A stretch of DNA of 64,000 nucleotides from Bacteroidota bacterium. GTDB taxonomy: Bacteria; Bacteroidota; Bacteroidia; SXHM01. Made by a program: the position numbers and the translations under genes. The first letter of the stretch is position 1, and the number at the start of each line of letters is the position of its first letter. Below, in pieces: positions 26,587 to 35,700 of the stretch. The stretch spans positions 61,179 to 125,178 of the forward strand of contig CANKAM010000006.1 in assembly GCA_947479755.1 (NCBI GenBank), written 5' to 3'. Below the pieces are notes generated by a model. The model had not been told where the DNA came from. It saw only the letters and a program-made list of their open reading frames with translations, and searched no databases.

Positions 26587-27366
26587 ATGAAAACCAAAAA
26601 ACCAACCATACTCGTTACCAATGACGATGGCATAACCGCTCCTGGCATTCAGGCACTGATAGAAGCCATGAAACCCCTCGGACATGTGTTTGTAGTAGCA
26701 CCCGATAGTCCGCAATCAGGTATGGGTCATGCTATTACTATAAACAAACCTTTGCGCTTAGACAAAACAACCTATCACGGTGAAGTAATCGGCTACCAGT
26801 GTTCAGGCACTCCCGTTGATTGTGTGAAACTTGCCATAGATAAAATCATTCACGGCAAACCTGATCTATGTGTTTCTGGTATCAATCACGGAAGCAATTC
26901 TTCCATCAATGTAATTTATTCGGGAACCATGTCAGCAGCAATGGAAGGCGGCATTGAAGGCATTCCTTCCATCGGTTTTTCGTTGCTCAATTATTCATTG
27001 GATGCAGATTTTACTCCTGCAAAAAAGTATGCACAGATAATTGCAGCGAATGTTTTGAAACATGGTTTGCCGGAAGGAACTTTACTCAACGTAAACATTC
27101 CTGACAAAAAACTGAAACAAATAAAAGGCATAAAGGTGTGTCGCCAGGCCAATGCAAAATGGCAGGAAGAATTTGACGAACGCATGGATCCCTACAAACG
27201 CAAGTATTACTGGCTTACCGGCAAGTTTCAGAACTATGATAAAGGCACTGATACCGATGAGTGGGCGCTTGACAACAACTATGTTTCGGTAGTTCCGGTG
27301 CAGTTTGATTTTACTGCACATCATGCCATACCTATTCTAAATAAATGGAAGTTTAATGGTAAATAA
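26587..27366 (+). CDS. surE: 5'/3'-nucleotidase SurE
   Basis: 259 residues. The start ATG 26587 gives MKTKKPTILVTNDDG, placing the metal-binding Asp13-Asp14 exactly where SurE proteins have it; the frame upstream runs through repeats. Other family marks are VAPDSPQSGMGHAIT, CSGTPVDCVKL and SGINHGSN. SurE hydrolyses nucleoside monophosphates and is linked to stationary-phase survival. A TAGTTTTG box (26573-26580) ends six bases before the ATG, so transcription from it would give a nearly leaderless mRNA. The stop overlaps the next gene by 11 bp, and lpxB follows. Confidence 0.95.
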   Translation: MKTKKPTILVTNDDGITAPGIQALIEAMKPLGHVFVVAPDSPQSGMGHAITINKPLRLDKTTYHGEVIGYQCSGTPVDCVKLAIDKIIHGKPDLCVSGINHGSNSSINVIYSGTMSAAMEGGIEGIPSIGFSLLNYSLDADFTPAKKYAQIIAANVLKHGLPEGTLLNVNIPDKKLKQIKGIKVCRQANAKWQEEFDERMDPYKRKYYWLTGKFQNYDKGTDTDEWALDNNYVSVVPVQFDFTAHHAIPILNKWKFNGK

Positions 27367-27649
27367 GAACAGTGTTATAACGGGAATAATCTGCGGAATA
27401 ATTATTCCTTCCATTGTATTCTTTTTGCTGCACTCGTTTACATTTAACCGTGTAACACCTGAATATATTTTCAGTTCACCTGGCATAGTGGCAAAACTAT
27501 TAAGCCTAAGTTTACTTGGCAATCTTGCAGCATTTTTTCTTTTTCTGAAATATGATTTTGAGTTATCGGCACGCGGTGTATTATTTGCAACATTTATTTT
27601 CGGAGCAGGAATAGCAGTGTTAAAAATACTGGAATGGAACGGGATGTAA
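27356..27649 (+). CDS. Small integral membrane protein between surE and lpxB
   Basis: 97 residues with three predicted membrane helices (about 7-26, 43-64 and 75-90). It overlaps the end of surE by 11 bp and ends 7 bases before lpxB, so the three genes are very probably one operon. I recognise no named family. The tight coupling to lpxB suggests, but does not prove, an envelope-related role. Confidence 0.75.
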   Translation: MVNKNSVITGIICGIIIPSIVFFLLHSFTFNRVTPEYIFSSPGIVAKLLSLSLLGNLAAFFLFLKYDFELSARGVLFATFIFGAGIAVLKILEWNGM

Positions 27650-27656
27650 TCACCAA

Positions 27657-28763
27657 ATGAAATACTACCTCATAGCCGGTGAAGCCTCAGGTGATTTGCA
27701 CGCCAGCAACCTGATGAAAGAGTTGAAAAAACTCGACAGCAATTCCGAATTTCGTTGCTGGGGCGGTGATAAAATGCAGGCAGCCGGAGGAACAATAATT
27801 AAGCATTACCGTGAACTTGCTTTCATGGGCTTCACCGAAGTGCTGCTGAATATCCGCACCATTTTTGCCAACATTGACCTCTGCAAAAAAGACATTGTTG
27901 TGTGGAAACCCGACACCGTAATTTTTGTGGATTACCCCGGTTTCAATCTGCGTATTGCACCGTTTGTAAAATCATTGGGAATAAAAACCATCTGGTATAT
28001 TTCTCCTCAAGTGTGGGCATGGAAAGCATCACGTGTAAAAAAGATAAAAGCCTGCGTTGACAAAATGATTGTCATCCTTCCGTTTGAAAAAGAGTTTTAT
28101 AAAAAATGGAATTTTGAAGTGGAGTATGTGGGGCATCCACTATTAGATAGCCTCACCCCTAACCCCTCTCCCGAGGAGAGGGGAACAGAGAGGCTCATTG
28201 CACTGCTTCCCGGTAGCCGCAAACAAGAAATCTCAGTCATGCTTCCCGAAATGCTGAATGTTGTTATAAAGTTCCCTGATTACAAATTTATAATTGCCGG
28301 AGCACCATCTGTTGACGAAAGTTTTTACAAACAATTTACCACCGGAAAAAATGCTTCCATCGTATTCGGACAAACCTATTCATTGCTTGAAAAAGCAAGC
28401 GCAGCATTGGTTACCTCAGGAACAGCAACATTAGAAACTGCACTTTATGGGGTTCCGGAAGTAGTTTGTTATAAAGGAAGCGGAATTTCGTTTCAGATTG
28501 CAAAATGGCTGATAAAAGTGAAGTATATTTCGCTTGTAAATTTAATCATGGATAAAGAAGTGGTGAAGGAATTAATTCAGGAAGAAATGAATGCTGCCAA
28601 CATTGAAAAAGAGTTGAAAGATTTATTAGAGAATAAAGATCGTATTGCAGAAATAAAAAAAGAATATGTCTTGTTGCGTGAGAAACTTGGCAATAATGGA
28701 GCCTCTCAACGAACAGCAAAAATTATAATTGATTTCTTATTATTGCAAAAAACTAAAACATGA
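27657..28763 (+). CDS. lpxB: Lipid-A-disaccharide synthase
   Basis: 368 residues. LpxB joins UDP-2,3-diacylglucosamine and lipid X to form the lipid A disaccharide. The N-terminal YLIAGEASGDLHASNLM, the central GIKTIWYISPQVWAWK, FEVEYVGHPLLDS, ALLPGSRKQEI and the C-terminal SGTATLETALYGVPEVV are family hallmarks. Between GHPLLDS and LIALLPGSR it carries LTPNPSPEERGT, which is the translation of a dispersed palindromic repeat (28151-28186). Because the insert falls in the linker before the second Rossmann domain, activity may be retained. Confidence 0.95.
   Translation: MKYYLIAGEASGDLHASNLMKELKKLDSNSEFRCWGGDKMQAAGGTIIKHYRELAFMGFTEVLLNIRTIFANIDLCKKDIVVWKPDTVIFVDYPGFNLRIAPFVKSLGIKTIWYISPQVWAWKASRVKKIKACVDKMIVILPFEKEFYKKWNFEVEYVGHPLLDSLTPNPSPEERGTERLIALLPGSRKQEISVMLPEMLNVVIKFPDYKFIIAGAPSVDESFYKQFTTGKNASIVFGQTYSLLEKASAALVTSGTATLETALYGVPEVVCYKGSGISFQIAKWLIKVKYISLVNLIMDKEVVKELIQEEMNAANIEKELKDLLENKDRIAEIKKEYVLLREKLGNNGASQRTAKIIIDFLLLQKTKT
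28151..28186. repeat. Dispersed palindromic repeat inserted in frame in lpxB
   Basis: The sequence CCTCACCCCTAACCCCTCTC is followed by a GAGAGGGGAAC arm, giving a hairpin CCCCTCTCC / GGAGAGGGG-like. A second copy is at 42301-42337. Here it is read as LTPNPSPEERGT. Confidence 0.85.
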
Positions 28764-28796
28764 AGTCTCACGAATACAATAAAAAATAATTAAACC

Positions 28797-29093
28797 ATGA
28801 GCAAAAACACACTTCTATTTACCTCCATTTTCTCTCTCATAATCTTTGCATCAAGTTGCAACAATTGCTACGAATGCACTAAAAAATGTGGCACCTGCGA
28901 AAAGAATGGTTTAATTGTTGCCGGCTGCGAAGGAGACTCTTCCCTTAACGGATTTTCTGTAGAATCATGGAAGGCCTATTTTGAAAGTCAGGGTTATGCC
29001 TGCCAATATAACAACGATGTTATGGATGACATTTGCGGAAGCGAAAACAAACAAACAATGGAAGCCAATCATTATGATTGTTTGACAAAGTAA
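28797..29093 (+). CDS. Small cysteine-rich lipoprotein, unknown function
   Basis: 98 residues. A signal sequence ends in the lipobox IFASSC (Cys ~21), so the mature protein would be acylated. It then contains NNCYECTKKCGTCEKNG, a CxxC-dense stretch, and further Cys residues (about 11 in all), suggesting disulfides or metal binding. The family is not recognised, but similar CxCT/CxxC lipoproteins are common in Bacteroidota. It starts 33 bases after lpxB and is followed by a dispersed inverted repeat. Confidence 0.7.
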   Translation: MSKNTLLFTSIFSLIIFASSCNNCYECTKKCGTCEKNGLIVAGCEGDSSLNGFSVESWKAYFESQGYACQYNNDVMDDICGSENKQTMEANHYDCLTK

Positions 29094-29099
29094 AACCCA

Positions 29100-29173
29100 C
29101 GTCATTGCGAGCATAGCGAAGCAATCTGCTGGTCTTGAGAGATTGCTTCGGGTGAAAAACCCTCGCAATGACG
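29100..29173. repeat. Dispersed inverted repeat (CGTCATTGCGAG / CTCGCAATGACG)
   Basis: Outer arms CGTCATTGCGAG and CTCGCAATGACG and inner arms GAAGCAATCT and AGATTGCTTCG form a long two-part hairpin. I recognise this as a common REP-like element in many phyla. It fills the gap between the lipoprotein and xth and contains an in-frame ATG (29168) that extends the xth frame artificially. Confidence 0.85.
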
Positions 29174-29188
29174 AAAATAAATTATCTG

Positions 29189-29953
29189 ATGAAAATTGTT
29201 TCTTACAATGTAAACGGCATCCGTTCTGCCTTAAGTAAAGGACTTGCTGATTGGATAATAGCTGCCGAGCCTGATGTGATTTGTTTTCAGGAAATAAAAG
29301 CTGACCCTACACAATTTGATGCCGGCATTTTTGAACACTTAGGTTACAAACATTACTGGCATCCCGCAGAAAAAAAGGGATACAGCGGTGTTGCCATTCT
29401 TACAAAGCGCGAACCCGATAACGTTCATTTTGGTTGCGGCATGGAAGTTTATGATCGTGAAGGAAGAGTTATCCGCGCAGATTACGGTGATGTTTCAGTT
29501 ATGAGCGTTTATCATCCTTCGGGATCGAGCGGTGAAGAGCGGCAGGCATTTAAAATGCAATGGCTGGTCGATTTTCAAAACTACATTGACGACTTGAAAA
29601 CAAAGCGCCCTAACCTTATTATTTCAGGTGATTATAATATCTGTCACAAACCGATTGACATACACAACCCAAGAGGAAATGCAAATTCATCAGGTTTCCT
29701 TCCCGAAGAAAGAGAATGGATAGGGAAATTTATTGACAGTGGTTTTGTTGATTCATTTCGTCATTTTAATAACGAACCTCACAACTACACTTGGTGGAGT
29801 TTCCGAGCGAATTCACGAGCCAAGAACCTTGGTTGGCGTATTGATTACCACATGGTGAGCAAACCATTAGAAAGTAGTTTAAAACGTGCCGCTATTTTTC
29901 CAATGGCAAAACATTCTGACCATTGTCCTCTGCTGGTGGAAGTGGATTTTTGA
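29189..29953 (+). CDS. xth: Exodeoxyribonuclease III
   Basis: 254 residues. The start ATG 29189 gives MKIVSYNVNGIRSAL, the standard N-terminus; an in-frame ATG 21 bases upstream lies inside a dispersed repeat and is rejected. It is a metal-dependent AP endonuclease and 3'-5' exonuclease of base-excision repair. Key residues: Asn7 and Glu35 (CFQEIK), Tyr/His in VYHPSG, Asp and Asn in SGDYNICH, and the C-terminal KHSDHCPLLVEVDF with the catalytic His. Full length. Confidence 0.95.
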   Translation: MKIVSYNVNGIRSALSKGLADWIIAAEPDVICFQEIKADPTQFDAGIFEHLGYKHYWHPAEKKGYSGVAILTKREPDNVHFGCGMEVYDREGRVIRADYGDVSVMSVYHPSGSSGEERQAFKMQWLVDFQNYIDDLKTKRPNLIISGDYNICHKPIDIHNPRGNANSSGFLPEEREWIGKFIDSGFVDSFRHFNNEPHNYTWWSFRANSRAKNLGWRIDYHMVSKPLESSLKRAAIFPMAKHSDHCPLLVEVDF

Positions 29954-29954
29954 T

Positions 29955-30021
29955 ATTCGTCACCCTGAACTTGTTTCAGGGTCTTATTATGAGATGCTGA
30001 AACAAGTTCAGCATGACGAAT
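29955..30021. repeat. Dispersed inverted repeat (GTCACCCTGAACTTG / CAAGTTCAGCATGAC)
   Basis: Arms ATTCGTC and GACGAAT bound internal CTGAACTTGTTTCAG and CTGAAACAAGTTCAG segments. It begins one base after the xth stop. This is a widespread dispersed element, and its translations produce the common spurious HPELVSGS / KQVQHDE peptides. Confidence 0.85.
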
Positions 30022-30073
30022 TAATTTTTTCATCTTTACACAACAAAAACGCAATTTGTTGGTTTATATAAGT

Positions 30074-30757
30074 ATGAAGTTGCTTAAACATATCTATTTC
30101 CGTATTCTCATTTTCGGAGTACTGTCAATGGTTTTGGCCGGCTGCTTTACATACACAGCACAGAAGAAATTCAATAAAGCATTATACCAAACTCCGTACG
30201 ATGCTATTATTGTTCCCGGTGTTCCGCTTGAAAACGGAATGTGGAGTCCAACAATGAAAGCACGTGTTTACTGGTCGGTTTACCTTTACCAAAAAGGCAT
30301 TGCAAAAAATATTATTTTTTCGGGATCTGCTGTTTACACAGCTTACACTGAAGCTAAAGTAATGGCCCTGTATGCCGAACAATTGGGTGTTCCTAAGGAA
30401 AATATTTACACTGAAAACAAAGCAGAACACAGCACCGAAAATTTATTTTATTCTTATAAACTTTCACAAAATCTGGGCTTTACTAATGTAGCGCTCACTA
30501 CTGATCCTTTTCAATCTAAAGTATTGGAGAAGTTTGCTTATAAATATGATTTACCTGTTGACTTCCTTCCGGTTGTTTTTCCAATCCTGGATTCAATTCC
30601 AAAGATTGATCCGGACATTGATGAATCAAAAGCCTTTGTTGAAAATTTTGTTTCCATTGAAGAACGTGAAAGTGCATGGAAACGTTTTGCAGGAACGCGC
30701 GGAAAAAATATCCGCCACGACTTTTATAACGACAACACTACCTCAACTAAGCAATAG
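30074..30757 (+). CDS. ElyC/SanA/YdcF family (DUF218) protein
   Basis: 227 residues from ATG 30074; the frame upstream begins at TTG and adds nothing recognisable. The N-terminal hydrophobic segment ends in VLAGC, a possible lipobox or membrane anchor. The DUF218 core shows AIIVPGVPLENGMWSPTMKARV, IIFSGSAV, EAKVMALYAEQLGVP, TENKAEHSTENLF and ALTTDPFQSK, typical of SanA/YdcF proteins involved in envelope integrity. The biochemical activity of the family is not established. It overlaps the end of the convergent downstream gene by 11 bp with no terminator between them. Confidence 0.85.
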   Translation: MKLLKHIYFRILIFGVLSMVLAGCFTYTAQKKFNKALYQTPYDAIIVPGVPLENGMWSPTMKARVYWSVYLYQKGIAKNIIFSGSAVYTAYTEAKVMALYAEQLGVPKENIYTENKAEHSTENLFYSYKLSQNLGFTNVALTTDPFQSKVLEKFAYKYDLPVDFLPVVFPILDSIPKIDPDIDESKAFVENFVSIEERESAWKRFAGTRGKNIRHDFYNDNTTSTKQ

Positions 30758-31463
30758 TTGAAACATAAGCCGCCAATGCTCTTTTGGCAATCGGCAATAA
30801 TGTAGCAGAAACAGGAACAACCAACTCCGACTCTACTGCAAATGTTGCAGGATTAGGAAGTTTTTTGTGTGAGCGAATCAAGTCGCGTTTAATATTCTCG
30901 TTGGTGTTGATGATGCTGCGCTTGTACGATGTTATATACGTTGTATGAATGGCTCTGAATTTCTCTGTTGCCTGTTCAAAAACGGTCATCTGGTATTCGT
31001 AAACCAATGTCTGTAAATCTGCACCATTACTCAACAACATATATCCCTCGCCTGAATAAAGCGGCAGCAAACCAACCTGAGTGATGTGCAGTTTTTTCTC
31101 CACAAAATCGTAAATCTTTTTTCCTTCTTCCAGATAAACTTCAAACTGAGGAATAGAATAATTGATAATATCATTCAATTCTTCAATCAAATCATCATTC
31201 TCATAAAGTTTCTCGTAAATCAGGCGATATTTCTGAGTGTCAAACGACTTTAACTTTTTTGGAAAAGAAGAAGAAAGTTTTTCCGTGTCGTGCTGAAATG
31301 TTTTCAGATTCATGTAATGCTGAATCAAATCAGCAAGAAAAGGATACAGCATGTTGCGGTCAAAATTATTGCTCACTTCCTGTAAATACGCCAGCAACAC
31401 ATACCGCTTGTATTCAACATCAATATGATTTTCAATTAACCAGTCTTTACTTAATGTTTTCAT
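30747..31463 (-). CDS. Conserved-looking cytoplasmic protein, unknown function
   Basis: 238 residues with no signal peptide and mostly alpha-helical composition. Notable stretches: WLIENHIDVEYKRYVLLAYLQEV near the N-terminus, YEKLYENDDLIEELNDIINYSIPQFE in the middle and LLPLYSGEGYMLLSNG later. I recognise no domain. It ends inside the end of the convergent ElyC/SanA gene (11-bp overlap) and diverges from the OmpA lipoprotein gene. Confidence 0.75.
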   Translation of the reverse strand: MKTLSKDWLIENHIDVEYKRYVLLAYLQEVSNNFDRNMLYPFLADLIQHYMNLKTFQHDTEKLSSSFPKKLKSFDTQKYRLIYEKLYENDDLIEELNDIINYSIPQFEVYLEEGKKIYDFVEKKLHITQVGLLPLYSGEGYMLLSNGADLQTLVYEYQMTVFEQATEKFRAIHTTYITSYKRSIINTNENIKRDLIRSHKKLPNPATFAVESELVVPVSATLLPIAKRALAAYVSTIA

Positions 31464-31574
31464 AGCGTTGAATTATATGTTGCATTCAAATCTCATAATT
31501 ATAAACGCAAAAAATCAGGAAATGTTATCTGAATATTAACATACGAATGTGGATTAACGGCAGAGCGAAAACGA

Positions 31575-31603
31575 TTTGCGCCTTTTCCATGCATCTATCT
31601 TTG
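31575..31603 (+). promoter_or_regulatory. Bacteroidota-type promoter (TTTG-N17-TATCTTTG)
   Basis: TTTG at 31575-31578, a 17-base spacer and TATCTTTG at 31596-31603 match the consensus exactly. The predicted transcript would begin about 10 bases before ATG 31621, which supports that start over the longer upstream frame. Confidence 0.65.
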
Positions 31604-31620
31604 ATGCAAAATCAATAACC

Positions 31621-32676
31621 ATGCTTAAACACCGTATTAAACAAATTGCCCTTTCTGTTACTGCTGCAACCCTCTTTTCCTCCTGCGTTCCTTCGCGCCA
31701 GTATGAAGAACTGAAAAGCAAACAGGCAAAATGTGAGGAGGACAAAGCCAACCTGATGGATGAGAATACATCGCTTAAATCAAAGGTTACGGAGCAGGAA
31801 GAGCAACTTGCAGATATTTCAAAACGCATAAAAGCGCTTGTAAACGACACCACCATCATGGGAAATTCATTACGTAAACTAACAGTGAACTACGACAAGC
31901 TTGATGAAACCTATGAACGCCTGCTGAATCAACTTGCAAAAATTGAGGAAGGAAGCAAAGAAGACAACAAAAAACTGATGGCTGAACTGCAAAGCACCAA
32001 AGAAGATTTGCAGAAAAAAGAAGACGAGTTGAGAAAATTAGAATTAGCACTTAACAGCAAGGAAACCAACCTGAACAACCTGAACTCAGACCTTTCTAAA
32101 GCACAAAAAGATTTAGAAAAATCACAGAAAGATTTAGAAGAGCGCGAGAAAAGATTGAAAGAACTTGAAGGCGTTTTAAGCCGAAAAGATTCAACAGTAA
32201 AAGCATTAAAAGATAAAATTACCGAAGCCCTGCTTGGTTTTAAAGAAAGCGGCCTGACCGTTGAAATGAAAAACGGGAAAGTGTATGTTTCGGTTGAAGA
32301 GCGTTTGTTGTTTGCTTCGGGAAGTTGGGCAGTGGATGTAAAAGGACAAGATGCTTTGAAAAAACTGGCAAAAGTTTTAGAAACCCAACCCGATGTAAAT
32401 ATTATGATTGAAGGACACACCGATGATGTTCCTTACAACGGAAGCGGAAATGTAAAAGACAACTGGGATTTAAGTGTTATGCGTGCCACAGCAATTGTTA
32501 AAATACTGACAGCAAGTAGTAAGATAAGTCCGAAACAACTGACTGCAGCAGGGCGCAGCGAGTATCTGCCTTTAGATGCAGCTAAAACTGCTGATGCACG
32601 GAAGAAAAACCGCAGAACTGAAATTATCATTACACCTAAATTAGACGAACTGTTTCAGATACTTGAAAGTAACTGA
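31621..32676 (+). CDS. OmpA family lipoprotein with long coiled coil
   Basis: 351 residues from ATG 31621. The lipobox ATLFSSC marks a lipoprotein anchored in a membrane. Residues ~25-190 are a continuous charged coiled coil (LKSKVTEQEEQLADISKRI, LEKSQKDLEEREKRLKELEG). The C-terminal ~130 residues are an OmpA-like peptidoglycan-binding domain (MIEGHTDDVPYNGSGNVKDNWDLSVMRA, AAGRSEYLPL, KKNRRTEIII). It probably links the outer membrane to peptidoglycan across the periplasm. The upstream 15 codons of the frame cover the promoter. Confidence 0.9.
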   Translation: MLKHRIKQIALSVTAATLFSSCVPSRQYEELKSKQAKCEEDKANLMDENTSLKSKVTEQEEQLADISKRIKALVNDTTIMGNSLRKLTVNYDKLDETYERLLNQLAKIEEGSKEDNKKLMAELQSTKEDLQKKEDELRKLELALNSKETNLNNLNSDLSKAQKDLEKSQKDLEEREKRLKELEGVLSRKDSTVKALKDKITEALLGFKESGLTVEMKNGKVYVSVEERLLFASGSWAVDVKGQDALKKLAKVLETQPDVNIMIEGHTDDVPYNGSGNVKDNWDLSVMRATAIVKILTASSKISPKQLTAAGRSEYLPLDAAKTADARKKNRRTEIIITPKLDELFQILESN

Positions 32677-32776
32677 TAAAAACAACTATTCGTCCGCTGT
32701 TTATTTCTTTTGCAATTTTTTAATTTGGTTTGTATTTACTTTGTTTTAAATTCGCCTGATTAATTTTTTTAACAAA

Positions 32777-35700
32777 GTGAAATACTACTCATTTATCTGC
32801 TTTGTTTTTGTGCTTTTTCTTTGCGGAATTGCCACAAAATCTTCAGCTCAGGCTCCCGGTTGCCCTAACATAAATGTTGGCCCCAATCAGAATTTAACCT
32901 GTCAGAATAATTGCACCAATCTAACTGCAACTATTTTACAAACAGGACAAACAACAGCTTACACCGTTTCTTCTATTCCTTATGCGCCTCCGGCTGCTTT
33001 TAATGCAGGTACTGAGCTCACAGATTTGTACGTAGATGATATTTGGGGAGACGTCATTAATCTTGGTTTCAACTTTTGCTTTTACGGACAGATGTACAAT
33101 CAAGCCGTTGTGGGGGCAAACGGTTTAATCACCTTTGATTTAACAGAAGCTACGCAATTTTGCGCATGGTCATATACAGCAGCCTGTCCAACACCGGGAC
33201 CACCACCGGGGGGGCTTTATAACAACTCCATCATGGGTGCTTACCATGATATTGACCCAAGTGTTTCGGGAAACATTTATTATTCACTGATTGGTGCTGC
33301 ACCTTGCCGCACCTTAATAGTAAACTATAATAACGTTGCGCATTTTGATTGCGATTGTACTATCCCTGTTTTTCTTGGAGGAACCTGCAGTCACACTACA
33401 CAACAAATAGTTATTTATGAAACGACTAACGTAATTGAGGTTTACGTTCAGAAAAAAGAACAATGCAGCAGTTGGAATGATGGGAATGCAACAATTGGTA
33501 TTCAGGATGCAACAGGAGCAAATGGAGTAGCCGCACCGGGAAGAAACACGGGAGACTGGACTGCAACTAACGAAGCATGGCGCTTTACACCAAGCGGGCC
33601 GCCTAATTGGACTGTAACCTGGTATGACCAAACAAATGCAGTAATTGGTAATGGACTTACTGTTAATGTTTGCCCAACCGGAACAACTACTTATACAGGT
33701 GAAGTAGTTTATACTAATTGTGATGGAGCAGTTGTAACTGTTACAGATGATGTAACACTTTCGGTTGCAGGCGGATTTACAACCAATCAAAATGTTACCC
33801 CTGAAACCTGCTCAGGAACCTGCGATGGAGCTGTAACAGTAACAACAAATGGCGGGACAGCACCCTATACTTTTAATCTGGATGGCGGAGCGAACCAAAA
33901 TAACGGAACGTTTGGTAATCTTTGTTCAGGAAATTATGTTGTGAATGTTTCGGATGCAGGAGGATGCACAGGTACTGTAAATGTAGTTGTAAATGCAGGA
34001 GGAACAATAAATGTTGTTGAAGCTTTTACTGACGAAACCTGTCAGGGTGCTGATGACGGAACCATTACATTAACAGGAGCAGGAGGAACTGCGCCTTATG
34101 GTTATGATATTGGCTTCGGAGCACCAAATGCAACGGGTATTTTTACCAATCTTCCCGCCGGAAATTATAACTATACTGTTGCCGATGCTTCGCAATGCCC
34201 TACAACAGGAACAATAACCATTGCAGCAGGACCCAATTGTTGCATTATGACTAACACGGTAGCATCAACCGATCCGCTGTGCGATAACGCCTGTGACGGA
34301 ACAATCACCTTGACTCAAAACAATGGTGCTGCTCCGGTTCAATTCAGTATTGATAATGGTGCAACTTTTCAGAACAATAATGGAAACTTTGCAGGAGTTT
34401 GTTCGGGCAATTATGATATTCTGATTGAAGATGCAAACGGCTGTCAGTACACCGATCAGGTTACGTTAACTGACCCTGCTGCCGTAACCTATAACTCAGC
34501 AACTGTTTCTGCCAACTGCGGAAATGCGGATGGGGAACTAACTCTTACCGGAGGTGGCGGTGATGGCGGACCTTACCAATACAGCGTTGATAATGGTGCA
34601 ACTTTTCAGGCAAGCGGAAATTTCACAGGATTGCTTCCCTTAACGTATGATATTGTTGTTGAAGATAACAGCGGCTGCCAGCTAACTGATCAGGTAGTAG
34701 TTCCTAACAATGCAGGCTTTACGGTAAGTGTAACCGCTTCAAGCAATGCAAGCTGCAACGGTGTGTGTGACGGAACGGCTGACATGACTGCAACTCCCGG
34801 CTTTGTAGGAACACTGGATTATGATTGGATTGATTTGGCAACCAATCTTTCAACCGGACAATTAACAGCTAACGCTACCGGACTATGTGCAGGCGATTAT
34901 CTTGCAACCGCAACCGATGATGTTGGCTGCACCACAACCGATAACGTAACCATTACAGAACCAACGGTTGTTGCCGTTGTAACTTCGGCAGACGCTACTA
35001 TTTGCATTGGCTCAACCACTAACTTATTAGCTACACCACAGGGAGGAACACCCGGCTATACCTACTCATGGACCGCTGCTCCTGCCGACCCTACTCTATT
35101 AACACCTGCAGTTGCCGGCCCAACGGTTGCACCAATTGTTACCACCGTTTACACCATAAACGTAGATGATACTAACAATTGCCCCGCTCCTGCCGAAACG
35201 GTTACTATTACTGTAAATCTTCCGCTGGCTTTAAACATGCTGCCTCCCGGACCAATTGATATTTGCCCGGGCGAAACTGCTGTTATGGACATGAATGCAA
35301 CAGGCGGTGATGGTAATTACACCTTTACATGGGATGGCGGGAGCAATCCTGTAAATCCTCCTGTCTCTGTTACACCAGCTTTAAATACAACTTATAATTT
35401 TACTGTGAATGATGGTTGCGGAACACCTCCTGCAACACAAGCGGTTGATGTGAATATTTTCCTGCTTCCCGTAATTAATTTTACAGCAAGCATCTATGAA
35501 GGCTGCGAACCACTGAGGGTAACATTTACAGACAACACAATGCCTCAACCGGCAAATCTTCTCTGGAATTTTGGCGACCCTAATTCGGGAACAAATAATA
35601 CCTCAACAGGCACTACTCCTACTCACGCTTACAACGACCCCGGAATTTTTGATGTAACGTTGATTGTTACTACCCCTGATGGCTGCAAAGATTCGCTAAC

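Noticed and set aside
29168..29188. ATG 29168 as start of xth
   Set aside because: It lies in a dispersed inverted repeat, and MKIVSYNVNG at 29189 is the family N-terminus.
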